From Clostridia bacterium (GTDB lineage: Bacteria; Bacillota; Clostridia; Christensenellales; Aristaeellaceae): a stretch of 64,000 nt of DNA. Made by a program: the position numbers and the translations under genes. Below are positions 51,642-60,743 of this stretch, piece by piece. How positions within the stretch are numbered: position 1 is the stretch's first letter; each line of letters opens with the position of its first letter. Location: positions 118,542 through 182,541 of the forward strand of contig JAFWQA010000061.1 of the NCBI GenBank assembly GCA_017509255.1, read 5' to 3'. The notes below the pieces were generated by a model. It did not search any database and was not told the origin of the DNA. It saw only the letters and a list, made by a program, of their open reading frames with translations.

Positions 51642-51868
51642 GTTCAAAGCAAGGCTGATTCGTAACCGCTGCATCGTAAAAACTGGCAGTGGCAGTGGAG
51701 GGGCGCAGAGATGAGCGTCAGCCCGGTGGGCTGTCGCCAAAGGCGAAGCGAATCGGAAGCGTGGTGAGCAAACGAGCGCAGGCACTGCTCCAAGGTGCCT
51801 GCGCGACTATTGCGAACCTGACCGAACGAAGTGAGTGAGACCAGCGGTTCGAATCCGCTATGCTCCAC
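51642..51868 (+). mobile_element. tRNA-3'-end-flanked cassette 3 (period 263 bp)
   Basis: A non-coding, hairpin-rich stretch after tRNA-Ala(GGC). It ends in a second 27-bp copy of that tRNA's 3' end (51842-51868, identical to 51579-51605). The segment before this copy (about 51800-51841, with GCGACTATTGCGAACCTGAC) matches cassette 2 at the other tRNA-Ala locus, while the flanking T-arm copy carries this tRNA's own CCGCT. Other parts contain GGTGCCTGCGC/GCGCAGGCAC and GCCCGGTGGGC hairpins. Confidence 0.5.
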
Positions 51869-51869
51869 C

Positions 51870-51925
51870 ATACACGAGAAATCCGAACCTGAAGCCGGTC
51901 GGCAAGGGGTTCGGATTTCTTGTAT
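51870..51925 (+). terminator. Conserved long hairpin, copy 2
   Basis: The same sequence as 18021-18076, part of an 85-bp block identical between 51858-51942 and 18009-18093. Confidence 0.55.
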
Positions 51926-52093
51926 TTGATCTGAAGGAGTATGTCGTGGGAATGACATAACTTGAAATAATTCGGTTCAGCCATTTCCGAGCCACCCTGC
52001 CGAACGACACCCTTGATCCGCAATCTGAGATTTCTTATAAAAAACCCGGAAAGAACGAAAATTGACGACGACCATGAACAGGAGGAAAACAGC

Positions 52094-52348
52094 ATGGATA
52101 ACATCATTTTCGCCAAATACGATATGGATTCCGGCTTTGTCCAGGCCTGGACGGAAGACTGCAATCTCATCCTGATTGACTGCGATGGAGTCGAAAAAGC
52201 CTTTGCGGACAACATGTATCAGAGATCGCAATTGGATTATCTCATCTACAACGATCCCATGGGCTACGCAAAACTGGTCTGGGAAGAATGCCCGGAAGAG
52301 TATTTGAAAATTGCTACAGATTATACCAAGCTCAGTGATCTGAGATAA
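52094..52348 (+). CDS. DUF6061-type small protein, copy 2
   Basis: 84 residues from the ATG at 52094 after AGGAGGAAAAC. An upstream in-frame extension to 52013 is antisense-like leader sequence. It is 77 percent identical (65 of 84) to copy 1 at 18237, with the same conserved core NMYQRSQLDYLIYNDPMGYA. It lies in the same relation to a tRNA-Ala gene, cassette and hairpin. Function is unknown. Confidence 0.72.
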   Translation: MDNIIFAKYDMDSGFVQAWTEDCNLILIDCDGVEKAFADNMYQRSQLDYLIYNDPMGYAKLVWEECPEEYLKIATDYTKLSDLR

Positions 52349-52353
52349 AACAC

Positions 52354-52397
52354 GGCCCCGCATCGATGATGAACGAATGATTCAAAGATGCGGGGCC
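52354..52397 (+). terminator. Terminator of DUF6061 copy 2
   Basis: GGCCCCGCATC (52354-52364) pairs with GATGCGGGGCC (52387-52397), then ATTC. Confidence 0.75.
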
Positions 52398-52604
52398 ATT
52401 CAATTCGCTTTTGCTTGCCAGAACGTATACGGTAAAAAAACCGATTCGTTTCGTTATATTTTCAGATTCTTCTTTGTTGCTGTGTTATGTTTTCGCTTTG
52501 TAATGACATATATATAGGTGAAAGGAATTGTCGGAGGTGATTCAGTGTGACAGGATGATGCTGATAAAGATACCAGGATTACAGATGAAGTATGGAGGAA
52601 CACA

Positions 52605-53162
52605 ATGGCTTTCGACAAATGGTTTTTCGATCTGTATGAGCGCAACTATGCTCTGCTGTATCGCGTCGGGCGTGTGTTTCTGGCATATGATCCCGTTCAG
52701 GAGTCGTTTATCGAAGATCAGATACAGGAAGCCTTTATGCGGGCATGGCAAAAGCGATCACTTCTGAAACATCATCCCAATCCGGACGGATGGGTGGTGG
52801 AATGCTTTCGTAAATGTCTGGTAAATGCCTGCAGGAAAAGAAATCGCGAATGGAAACATCGGGTTTCTCTTCCCGATTCTGACGAAACTCCAGAGATAAT
52901 TGATCCTATGCATCTTTCCCCGGATGAATATGTAAAATCCAAGGAACAGATCCATTTGCTGTTCAAACTGTTGGGCAAAGAGGATGCGGAGCTGTTTCTT
53001 CGCTATTGTATTTATGGAGAAAAAGCAGCCACAATCGCGGCAGAGATGCACGTCAGTGAGCAGGCCCTACGTATGCGAATTTCCAGGCTGAAAAAGAAAA
53101 TACTCATGAACAAAGATCTGTTCGCTTGCCTGGTATTCCTTTGTCTGCTGGGATTGCGATAG
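52605..53162 (+). CDS. ECF-type RNA polymerase sigma factor
   Basis: 185 residues, with TATGGAGGAAC upstream. Region 2 is seen in IEDQIQEAFMRAWQKRS and PNPDGWVVECFRKCLVNACR, and region 4 in FLRYCIYGEKAATIAAEM followed by SEQALRMRISRLKKK. Unusually it ends in a short hydrophobic tail (FACLVFLCLLGLR). The next gene, ten bases on, is a membrane anti-sigma-like protein. The pair probably controls the secreted-protein array downstream (inference). Confidence 0.85.
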   Translation: MAFDKWFFDLYERNYALLYRVGRVFLAYDPVQESFIEDQIQEAFMRAWQKRSLLKHHPNPDGWVVECFRKCLVNACRKRNREWKHRVSLPDSDETPEIIDPMHLSPDEYVKSKEQIHLLFKLLGKEDAELFLRYCIYGEKAATIAAEMHVSEQALRMRISRLKKKILMNKDLFACLVFLCLLGLR

Positions 53163-53172
53163 GGGGAAGACG

Positions 53173-54156
53173 ATGAAAACAAACATTTCGCTTCGTCCCT
53201 TGCATTCAGCGATGAACGACAGCTATTCCGAAAACGAACTGTATACAATGTTTGAAAACCAGATATTTCGTAGGTCTGAAGATATGGATATCGCATTATT
53301 ATCAAAAACACTTCGCGCAATAGATGATCGGCCCGACGAAGAAGCCGCACCACACAAAGACCAGGTATGGAAACTGGTTTCCTATCGGATTGCAGAATAT
53401 CAGCGGCCGGTTGCTTTGGGGCTGACACGTCGCGCTATAGCAATACTGGCAATCATTCTGGCATTGCTCCTGACCGGTGTTGCTGCCGGTGTGATCGATT
53501 GGGCGTCTGTTTTCCAGAACACTTATCATGAAAAACAGCAGGAGATAAAAGTAGAAGACTGGACGCTGACGCAAAAGAAAGAACTTGTTTCTGCTCTGAA
53601 AGTCGCAGGATATGATATGTCACAATTGCCTTCGATTGATGGAAAACCGGAAAATGAACAGAACCGGATTCTGAATGAATGGATCAGCAAACAAACAAAC
53701 GGAGAAGTCAACGACTGGCTGTATAATGTAATGGAAAACATGAAAGGCCCATATGACAGTTGGAGTTTGGAGGATAAAGCGTGGTTCTCGCAGATGTTAT
53801 TAGAGAACGGTTCAATCCAAAACGGTGATTTCGTCAACGTTAGTCCCCCGCCATACCGGCAAGAAGATGTTGACGATATTATAAACCGTGCCTGGACAAT
53901 GGCATATGAAATCTATGGCGACACCTCAGCTGAACCGGAATCCTGGAGTGCAAATCTGTTCTATGGATATGTTTATCCGGATGAGGGCACCTGTTATTGG
54001 CGGGTTCATTTCCGGGATGAAAACCAGGCAAATTGGTTTACGGTTCAGGTGAAAACCGACAATCCCAAGGAAAGCGAAATGATAATTGTAATGCAGTCGG
54101 ATTATCACCCGGACGTTGGAAAAAAAGGAGGACTTATTGATGGTGAACAGAAATGA
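53173..54156 (+). CDS. Membrane anti-sigma-like protein
   Basis: 327 residues, GGGGGAAG upstream. The cytoplasmic N-terminal domain (1-85) is acidic and helical, as in anti-sigma factors. A single transmembrane helix spans about 87-109. The external part of about 215 residues includes a PepSY-like or sensing beta region (SANLFYGYVYPDEGTCYWRV, QANWFTVQVKTDN). Co-transcription with the sigma gene supports an anti-sigma role. The signal sensed is unknown. Confidence 0.75.
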   Translation: MKTNISLRPLHSAMNDSYSENELYTMFENQIFRRSEDMDIALLSKTLRAIDDRPDEEAAPHKDQVWKLVSYRIAEYQRPVALGLTRRAIAILAIILALLLTGVAAGVIDWASVFQNTYHEKQQEIKVEDWTLTQKKELVSALKVAGYDMSQLPSIDGKPENEQNRILNEWISKQTNGEVNDWLYNVMENMKGPYDSWSLEDKAWFSQMLLENGSIQNGDFVNVSPPPYRQEDVDDIINRAWTMAYEIYGDTSAEPESWSANLFYGYVYPDEGTCYWRVHFRDENQANWFTVQVKTDNPKESEMIIVMQSDYHPDVGKKGGLIDGEQK

Positions 54157-54420
54157 CAAGGGACGCATTCGATCAAAATGCCAGATGTTACAGCAATGCT
54201 TCTTTATTTATTCTACCATTGTTTTCTGTAGCATTCAAAAACAGCCGTAAACACTCCATCTCTGTAGCATGCCGCAAACCAGTTTCAGAAGAAAGAAAAA
54301 ACGATATTTTATCGTTATAATTAAGGGGACTTTGCTTTGAACTGCGTTACCCAGGGTTTTAGGAAGACTGCACATTCCATTTAGTAATCAATTACTATTT
54401 CCAAGGAGGATGGTTTAAGG
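54157..54420. promoter_or_regulatory. Control region of the first secreted SH3 gene
   Basis: No gene is seen. AACGATATTTTATCGTTATAAT at about 54299-54320 contains the inverted repeat ACGATA/TATCGT just before a TATAAT -10 box. CAAGGAGGAT lies before the start at 54421. Confidence 0.4.
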
Positions 54421-55809
54421 ATGAAGAAATGGGACAAAGATGCGAACAGGACAAGGAGAATTATTTCTTTTGTCATCGCATTGCTGCTAATGACCTTCTG
54501 TCTGATTGCTTTTGCGGAACAGGGCACTGTTGTAACCAGTGGTGGAAGACTCAACATGCGAAAAAGCACTGATGAAAAGTCGAAGATCGTGACAAAAATC
54601 AAGAACGGAAAGACTGTTGAAGTCCTTGATCATGTGGACGGCTGGTATCATATTCGCTTTGATGGCAAAGAGGGATATGTAAAAGAACAGTATATCAAGC
54701 TGTTATCCGAAGCTGTCGGAAAAGAAATCTATTCAAATGGAGGCACTTTATACCTTCGGGAAGCACCAGATGACAGCTCTGCTATTGTGGGAATGGTCAA
54801 TTCACAAGGAGCCATTACAGTAGAACAGATTAATGATCAGTGGGCGTTGGTTTCTGCATCGAATACTCGTGGCTATGTTCAAGTGTCAGAGATCAATGAA
54901 CTGAACGATGCGCCTGTTGAAGCAGCAACACAAAAATGGGAAGAAGGGGTATTGCAGAAGGAAACAAAATTGTATAAATCACCGGATAATAAGTCGGAGG
55001 TCACATCAACGTGGCCAAAGGGAACCGGGGTATTGGTTTCAACATATAATAAAAAATGGTGCATGATTCAGGTTTCAGATGAAGAAGCCTTTGGATTTGC
55101 ACCAGCATCCTCTGTTAAGCTGTCTCCTTTACCCAAAGCAGATAATAAAGATTTGCCGGACGATTCGGAGTTTACAATCAGTGCTTCCGGTGCAAAGAAA
55201 ACAGCAGAAAAAGCATTGAGAAGTTTCTCAGGGTTTAAAGCCTCTGCATATACCTGCAAGCAGGACACCATGCTATCTTGTGATGGAATTAAAGGGCCGC
55301 TTTATCGATTTGCATATTTGAATAAAAAAGGCCAGACAATTTATGTCGCTTATGTTCATTGTATAACCGGAGAACTACTTTACAAAGGCGATTATTCCGG
55401 CTTTCAGTACGACCAAGCCGCTGCGGATCTAAAAACTGCACCTCCGAGTACGACTCAGGGACCTGGTTATGTCTACGTTGGTGGAGAAGTAGTTTGGGAT
55501 TCCGATGTGGTAACCAGTACGCCGATTCCTGGGACGGATATGGGAAAGGAAGCAGCCCGTTCGATCGCGGACAGATACTTGAGAAGTCATTATCCACGCT
55601 TTTCGGAAACAACCTTTATGCGGGTTGATTGCAAGCATGTCACAGATGACCCCCTGATTGATGGTGGGTTCATCGAACCTTATTATCAATTTGCATACTA
55701 TGTGGAGGATGATTATATTGACTTTGGGCAATTAACATACGCCATAGAAATTAACGCATTCAGTGGTGTGATAAAGAGTGTATCTGGCCCAGGAGAAGGT
55801 CAGGGATAA
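54421..55809 (+). CDS. Secreted SH3b-domain protein with PepSY-like domains
   Basis: 462 residues. A signal anchor (12-32) is followed by three bacterial SH3 domains: about 37-97 (GGRLNMRKSTDEKSKIVTKI, then GWYHIRFDGKEGYV), about 100-155 and about 165-235. Two PepSY-like alpha/beta units follow (SASGAKKTAEKALRSFSGF and KEAARSIADRYLRSHYPRF). SH3b domains bind peptidoglycan or cell-wall polymers; PepSY domains often inhibit proteases. It is the first gene of the secreted array. Confidence 0.78.
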   Translation: MKKWDKDANRTRRIISFVIALLLMTFCLIAFAEQGTVVTSGGRLNMRKSTDEKSKIVTKIKNGKTVEVLDHVDGWYHIRFDGKEGYVKEQYIKLLSEAVGKEIYSNGGTLYLREAPDDSSAIVGMVNSQGAITVEQINDQWALVSASNTRGYVQVSEINELNDAPVEAATQKWEEGVLQKETKLYKSPDNKSEVTSTWPKGTGVLVSTYNKKWCMIQVSDEEAFGFAPASSVKLSPLPKADNKDLPDDSEFTISASGAKKTAEKALRSFSGFKASAYTCKQDTMLSCDGIKGPLYRFAYLNKKGQTIYVAYVHCITGELLYKGDYSGFQYDQAAADLKTAPPSTTQGPGYVYVGGEVVWDSDVVTSTPIPGTDMGKEAARSIADRYLRSHYPRFSETTFMRVDCKHVTDDPLIDGGFIEPYYQFAYYVEDDYIDFGQLTYAIEINAFSGVIKSVSGPGEGQG

Positions 55810-55907
55810 ATAAGGTGACTGTCAGGAATAAATACGTTGTATGCAGTGTAAGGAACAATGAGCGTTGAAGGATATTGTGTATTATGACAGCAGAAGGAAA
55901 TAAATAT

Positions 55908-57125
55908 ATGAAACGGTATAGCGGAGCAATTGGTTTCATTGCTCTGGTACTGACAGGTATTCTGCTGATGACTGCCGGCATGGCAGAGGACCTGTCTTTC
56001 CGGTTTTATCAGTGTGCTTTCAGGCTGACGGATGAAGGCCTGATCGAATCACCGGAACTGCAGACAACTGTTCCGCTGCGGTATAATCCCCAATACCCCG
56101 CTGATCTGCTGAATGAACGCGTGTCAGCATATGCGGACCGGGCGATTGAGCCGGGGGATATGTGGGAGGATCTGTTTTCCGATGCATTGATTGTTTCTGA
56201 CACAAACAAAGCGGATTCAACCCTGTTTCGGTATGAGGGCCCGGTTCTTTCCCTTCTTTCTGACGATCTTACAGGAGGCATGGAAGTCATTGATTGCCGG
56301 ATCGAAGAAGACGATATTATGCTCATCCTGGCGCGGCAGGATCAGACGCATTTCCTGAGAATTATTGAGTGGGAAAACAATGAATACCGTATTACAGATT
56401 CAACCGACTTTCCTGATTTTGTCAGGATTGCCAGCAGGCGGAGCGGAGCAAGCCTTGGGGATCTCCGATGGAAGGACGAGCAGTATTATATCAGCCTTTG
56501 CAAAGATCCGAAGATCGGCTGGAGGATCAGCATGATTGATGAAAAAGGCATTGAGCCGTTATACCTGTGGGACCAGGGCGGAGTCCTGTTCCATGGGAAC
56601 TTCCTGTTCTGTAACCATGATTTGATTGTCCCGATCACCGAAGTTGACTTTGAAAGCTATCAACAGAAAGTGTTAGCAGCCTTCAGTACGGCAGACTCTT
56701 CCAGCTGGATGACGGTGATACAGGAAGATAAACTGCCGGTGCCTGTTTATGCAGAACCTTCTGCTGACAGCGACGCCATCTGTGAACTGCTGGCAAACAG
56801 ACCGGTATACGTGCTGGAGCGTGAAGATGGCTGGGTGCATATCCAACTGGGCGATGCGCTTACGGGTTTCATTTCTAAAAAGAATGTGGAACCGCAGCGC
56901 GATGAGATCTATGCCGGATTGCCAGGAGACTATATCAACATAGACATCGAAGACGAAGCGCCCATTTATGCTAAACCAGATGCTTCTTCCCCTATCATCG
57001 GCGAAACAGGATACATGAGAACCTGGATTATCGGAATATATAATGAAGAATGGTATCTGGTCATGACCCGGGACGGGCAATTTGGATTCCTGCACTGTTC
57101 GGAAACTATACCGGGTAATGGTTGA
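55908..57125 (+). CDS. Secreted SH3-domain protein
   Basis: 405 residues from the ATG at 55908, with AGAAGGAA upstream. It has a signal peptide (residues 1-26). The first half is a beta-rich domain (residues 30-260) of unknown type. Two SH3-like domains follow near the end (LPVPVYAEPSADSDAICELL with GWVHIQLG; EAPIYAKPDASSPIIGETG with EWYLVMTRDGQFGFL). Probably cell-wall associated. Confidence 0.72.
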   Translation: MKRYSGAIGFIALVLTGILLMTAGMAEDLSFRFYQCAFRLTDEGLIESPELQTTVPLRYNPQYPADLLNERVSAYADRAIEPGDMWEDLFSDALIVSDTNKADSTLFRYEGPVLSLLSDDLTGGMEVIDCRIEEDDIMLILARQDQTHFLRIIEWENNEYRITDSTDFPDFVRIASRRSGASLGDLRWKDEQYYISLCKDPKIGWRISMIDEKGIEPLYLWDQGGVLFHGNFLFCNHDLIVPITEVDFESYQQKVLAAFSTADSSSWMTVIQEDKLPVPVYAEPSADSDAICELLANRPVYVLEREDGWVHIQLGDALTGFISKKNVEPQRDEIYAGLPGDYINIDIEDEAPIYAKPDASSPIIGETGYMRTWIIGIYNEEWYLVMTRDGQFGFLHCSETIPGNG

Positions 57126-57166
57126 GCATTATGATTGGATGGAATGAAGAGCGAAAGGCGACTATC

Positions 57167-57211
57167 ATGAAAAAAGCGTTGTTTATCTGTATCCTGTGTG
57201 TTTCGATTTGA
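57167..57211 (+). pseudogene. Remnant of a signal-peptide start (14 codons)
   Basis: ATG at 57167 encodes MKKALFICILCVSI then stops. It looks like the beginning of another secreted protein of this array that was lost. Confidence 0.35.
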
Positions 57212-57256
57212 CGACAGAGAATGGGCAACAACGGGTGGATTAGGAGACTGATAGTC

Positions 57257-57592
57257 ATGAAAAGGTTTATCTCGATTCTTCTGCTAATCACGACGGCGTT
57301 TGCTTCGTGTTGTTTATCAGCGGGACTGACAGAGAGCGTTGCTGAATCGGATCTAATCGGCACCTGGCAATTTGTGGGCGGCGGGGAGGTCATGGGCGAC
57401 GGTTTCCTGCTGAATGCCGATGGGACAGGCCGATGCCTGGAGGCCGAGTATACCGAAGGTTACCCAAAGCACCTTCAGGTAACAGACACAACCTTTAGAT
57501 GGCAGTTCGACGAGGGCATTTTCACAATTTCTTTCGGGTGCAACGACAGCTATACAGACATGCTGTACACGCTTTTGAGTAGTCACGTTTAA
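57257..57592 (+). pseudogene. 3'-truncated paralogue of the lipocalin-like secreted protein
   Basis: 111 residues from the ATG at 57257. A signal peptide with a lipoprotein-like Cys (AFASCC) is followed by a domain starting LIGTWQFVGGGEV. It is about 80 percent identical over some 60 residues to the intact gene at 61539. It then diverges at SFGCNDSYTDMLYT and stops, missing the last 140 residues. The break coincides with a change of neighbour (a minus-strand XRE gene), so a rearrangement probably removed its end. Confidence 0.6.
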
Positions 57593-57629
57593 TCCGACGC
57601 AATTGAATCTATTCCATAGACGACCTTCT

Positions 57630-58007
57630 TTATATAGAATCATCTTTTCGTGCCGTATGTATAATAAAATCATTTACCGACATGTTGAAAAGAGAAGCAA
57701 TGGCAATCAGATTCGATGTGCTAGGCTCTGCTTTATTACTTTCCCATTTTGACACAGCTTGACGACTGACACCAAGCTGTTCAGCTAGGTATTCCTGAGT
57801 CATCTTCATCTCAATACGATGTTTCCTTATGCTTTCTCCAAGTGTTAATTTACTGTAGCCTTCAGACATTTGGTCAGTCTTTGCTTTTATATATTTCATT
57901 AATGCTTTGATCACATATATAACGAGAAGTGAAAGCGTTGCTAAACAGAATACGTTAAGTGCAATAGTTAATAAACTTGCTGCTGAAAAAACAGATTTAT
58001 CACTCAC
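57630..58007 (-). CDS. XRE regulator with N-terminal membrane helix
   Basis: 125 residues from a GTG at 58007. The first 40 residues contain a transmembrane helix (LLTIALNVFCLATLSLLVIY). A linker follows, then a C-terminal XRE helix-turn-helix (MTQEYLAEQLGVSRQAVSKW, ESNKAEPSTSNLIAI). Most membrane-linked XRE proteins have the HTH first. A membrane-tethered DNA-binding protein is suggested. It lies opposite to the array genes. Confidence 0.7.
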   Translation of the reverse strand: MSDKSVFSAASLLTIALNVFCLATLSLLVIYVIKALMKYIKAKTDQMSEGYSKLTLGESIRKHRIEMKMTQEYLAEQLGVSRQAVSKWESNKAEPSTSNLIAIASLFNMSVNDFIIHTARKDDSI

Positions 58008-58054
58008 AGCGACTCAATTCCCTTCTGTTTTGTTTCATGCCAAATTTTAAACAA

Positions 58055-58273
58055 TTAGGGTGGTTGATTCAAGCAACTATTTGTTGAAAATAGGTTGCCA
58101 TTTGCAGTAGTCAACAAAAACTGGACTTGTAATTGAGAAAAATCAGACAACCGAAGGTGAAAAACTGTCCTTAGCAGCATTCTATCGTCATCATCTTCAA
58201 TTAATAATATTGCCATTGGGATAACTGTATTCATGTGCTTAAAAACTGATATATGTCTTGTGATATCATCCAT
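58055..58273 (-). CDS. Small hypothetical protein
   Basis: 72 residues with a good AGGAGG four to five bases before its ATG at 58273. The sequence (DDITRHISVFKHMNTVIPMA, ILLIEDDDDRMLLRTV) has no recognised domain and ends proline-rich. It may be a fragment of a larger gene. It is transcribed in the same direction as the XRE gene. Confidence 0.35.
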   Translation of the reverse strand: MDDITRHISVFKHMNTVIPMAILLIEDDDDRMLLRTVFHLRLSDFSQLQVQFLLTTANGNLFSTNSCLNQPP

Positions 58274-58636
58274 AACGCCTCCTGCTGTTTAGCAGTAGTC
58301 ATCTGCCCGCCTTCTTACAGATTGTCCTTTTATACACGCTATTGTCAACTCCTTTTTCGGAAACAAAATAATAGCTCCTATTTTATATAACTTCACAACC
58401 CATAATGTGCTGCAGGATTTTTCTATTCAATATTGTCATACCGGCATTACGAATAATTCTTAAAGAAAAAGAATCAGCGCTTTTTCGTCGTTATATTTTA
58501 TATAGGGTGGTTTTACTTTGAGTGTCGATGCCGGAAGATTGGCGCTAATCCATCCGGAATGGTATAATCTGGGAAAGACATGTGCTGTGCTGTCAGACGG
58601 AATAGAACATGACTGTGTGCACGGGGGAGTTGTTCC
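58274..58636. promoter_or_regulatory. Divergent intergenic region (363 bp)
   Basis: No gene is seen. CGTCGTTATATTTTATA at about 58486-58502 resembles the region before 54421 (CGTTATAAT with a GG-rich follow-on), so a shared promoter type is possible. Confidence 0.3.
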
Positions 58637-60157
58637 ATGAAACGGATATTGTTGATTCTTTTCCTGATGTGTATGGTGCTGATATGCACCAGTGCATCAG
58701 CCAACAGCTGGAATCTGAAGGGTAAATTGCTTCAGGCCATGATCAAAACTCATGACTGGGATGATTATATCTTACTGGGCAATCAAGCCGATCCCTTTGC
58801 GGTGATGGAGGCCCGTTATCACAACGCGCTGTTCTTTGTGGATGAACAGGACAACCTCCACGTCTATACAACTGCGGTGTATCAGCCGGACGACAAGCGC
58901 GGAGCCCCATCCCTTATGATAATGGACCAGGATCTGTATCTGAGCTATGGCAATGACGAGCAATATATTTTCCGTCCCTGGACAGAGGACGGAGAATACC
59001 TGCTTTACAGTGCGACGATAGGTGATTTCCAGCTTTTCTCAAACTGGATAAATGAAGAAGAAGGGACTGTTTCCTACTGGGCGAACGAAAAGGACAGTAC
59101 TGCTTTATGGCGGGCCCAGGTTCGTCTGTCCGATTTCAATATTATGCTGCTTCCGCATTCGATCGAAGAAGTTCGGCGAATGAACCTGATGCAGGCACAG
59201 TTTGAGAGCAACCAGCGGTGCCTGGGTTTTCCGCCTGGCAGCTGGGATGTCTACAACGTGGATCAGCCGGGAGAACTGCTGAAGGTCGGCAAGAAGGGAA
59301 CGGCTGCTGTCTACAGCGCGCCGTACGGCAAATCCGCATGGCGCGCAGGAAAGGGCAAGGCGGCCGCAGGATTGAGCGGAGACATCTGGCTCCTTTCCCA
59401 ATACCGCAATGAAGAAGGTCAGTCCTATGCCTGTATTCGGTACAATGTCAGTGAACGGACACAGCGGATCGGATATGCGCTGTGCAAGGATCTGGGTCTA
59501 CCGGAGATTACAGACTGGCATCCGGATGACCCGCTCACCGGGTTTGCTCATGTGGAGGTGGAAGCAGCCAAGGATACCTGGATGACGGACGATCCGGATG
59601 TAAGTCAGTATCCTCAGTTCAAAGTGCCGAAGGGGACACAGTTCACCTGTATGGGACTGTATAACGACTATTATGCTTACGTTGGCGCGGAAGTAAAGGA
59701 CGGCAGGTTCGTGGATGGCGGGGCCGTTGTCTGGGGCTTCGTGCCGGTTCGGGATCTGAAGCCGATGGAGCAGGAAAAGCAACAGGAAGCCATGGATAAG
59801 CTGGTTGGCAGCTGGGAGATCTATGCAGGCGGCTCCCTGGCAGATGATTATCTTGTTTTCAACAGGGACGGCACCTTCACGGCCGGGAAACGGGACTGGG
59901 ACATGAATAAACCGGAACAGGCAGAAAACGCAGCCGAAACTTCCGGTACATGGTATGTAACGAAATACAATCCATTCATGAACCTGTATTGGAACAAGCC
60001 GCCTTATCAGTTGACTCTGATATATAACAACGGTCGGGCAATCGTACGGGGATTGGATTTCGAAGATGAAGGGTTCAGCCTGACGGATGCCATGGGCGGG
60101 GGCGGTTATGTTCCCGTGACAAAGGAAGACGTTGAATTGACGGGTGATCACGGATAA
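58637..60157 (+). CDS. Large secreted protein with SH3-like and lipocalin-like domains
   Basis: 506 residues. It has a signal peptide (1-22), a first domain of about 190 residues, SH3-like strands (KKGTAAVYSAPYGKSAWRAG, QSYACIRYNVSERTQRIGYA; AKDTWMTDDPDVSQYPQFKV), and a C-terminal lipocalin-like domain beginning KLVGSWEIYAGGSLADDYLV. GGGGGAG precedes the ATG. It shares the last domain type with 57257, 60253 and 61539. Probably surface exposed; function is unknown. Confidence 0.7.
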   Translation: MKRILLILFLMCMVLICTSASANSWNLKGKLLQAMIKTHDWDDYILLGNQADPFAVMEARYHNALFFVDEQDNLHVYTTAVYQPDDKRGAPSLMIMDQDLYLSYGNDEQYIFRPWTEDGEYLLYSATIGDFQLFSNWINEEEGTVSYWANEKDSTALWRAQVRLSDFNIMLLPHSIEEVRRMNLMQAQFESNQRCLGFPPGSWDVYNVDQPGELLKVGKKGTAAVYSAPYGKSAWRAGKGKAAAGLSGDIWLLSQYRNEEGQSYACIRYNVSERTQRIGYALCKDLGLPEITDWHPDDPLTGFAHVEVEAAKDTWMTDDPDVSQYPQFKVPKGTQFTCMGLYNDYYAYVGAEVKDGRFVDGGAVVWGFVPVRDLKPMEQEKQQEAMDKLVGSWEIYAGGSLADDYLVFNRDGTFTAGKRDWDMNKPEQAENAAETSGTWYVTKYNPFMNLYWNKPPYQLTLIYNNGRAIVRGLDFEDEGFSLTDAMGGGGYVPVTKEDVELTGDHG

Positions 60158-60252
60158 ACCAAAGCAGATGAAGAATGGGGATAATACATATATACAACAT
60201 GAAAACCATGTATTGACAACAGCAAAGCTGCAGTGCGGGAGGGGCGGCGATC

Positions 60253-60648
60253 ATGAAACGAAAATTCTGGATATTACTGCTGTTGTTGTGCATTCTTTCA
60301 GTGCTTTTGCTATTCGTCTGTTCCGGGGATAAAACAGGTTTGGGCGGGAGCTGGAATGTGGATATTCCCAGCGAATATGATCTAAGACTGGGCGCTGGTT
60401 CAAATAAGGGCGAGATCAGGAGAGTAACATATAATCTGCAAAGACCCGATTGGTTCAACCAGGGCAACCTGGCAATTGCGTATGAATTCTCGGACACTCC
60501 AGAACAGGATTGTTATGATGTTGGATACTATTCGGTCAAAGGAAAACGTATTGATTTAATGGGTGCCGGCACTTGGACAATTATCGATGACATTCTGACG
60601 ATCTGTTATGATGATGGAACTGTCCGGACCTTTACCCGAGAACAATAG
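60253..60648 (+). CDS. Small secreted/lipoprotein-like protein
   Basis: 131 residues from ATG, GGGAGGGG upstream. A hydrophobic leader ends at LLFVCSGDK, a possible lipobox (LFVC). A lipocalin-like domain follows (GLGGSWNVDIPSEYDLRLGA, IDDILTICYDDGTVRTFTRE). The same domain type ends the preceding protein. Confidence 0.65.
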   Translation: MKRKFWILLLLLCILSVLLLFVCSGDKTGLGGSWNVDIPSEYDLRLGAGSNKGEIRRVTYNLQRPDWFNQGNLAIAYEFSDTPEQDCYDVGYYSVKGKRIDLMGAGTWTIIDDILTICYDDGTVRTFTREQ

Positions 60649-60743
60649 AGCTGACAGGAAGAAAGTTGCTAATGTTTGATTCCCGTAAAACCGGTACGAT
60701 TCTGCCGCCAGGGAACCTGCATTCAATCAAAGGAGTTCGCATT

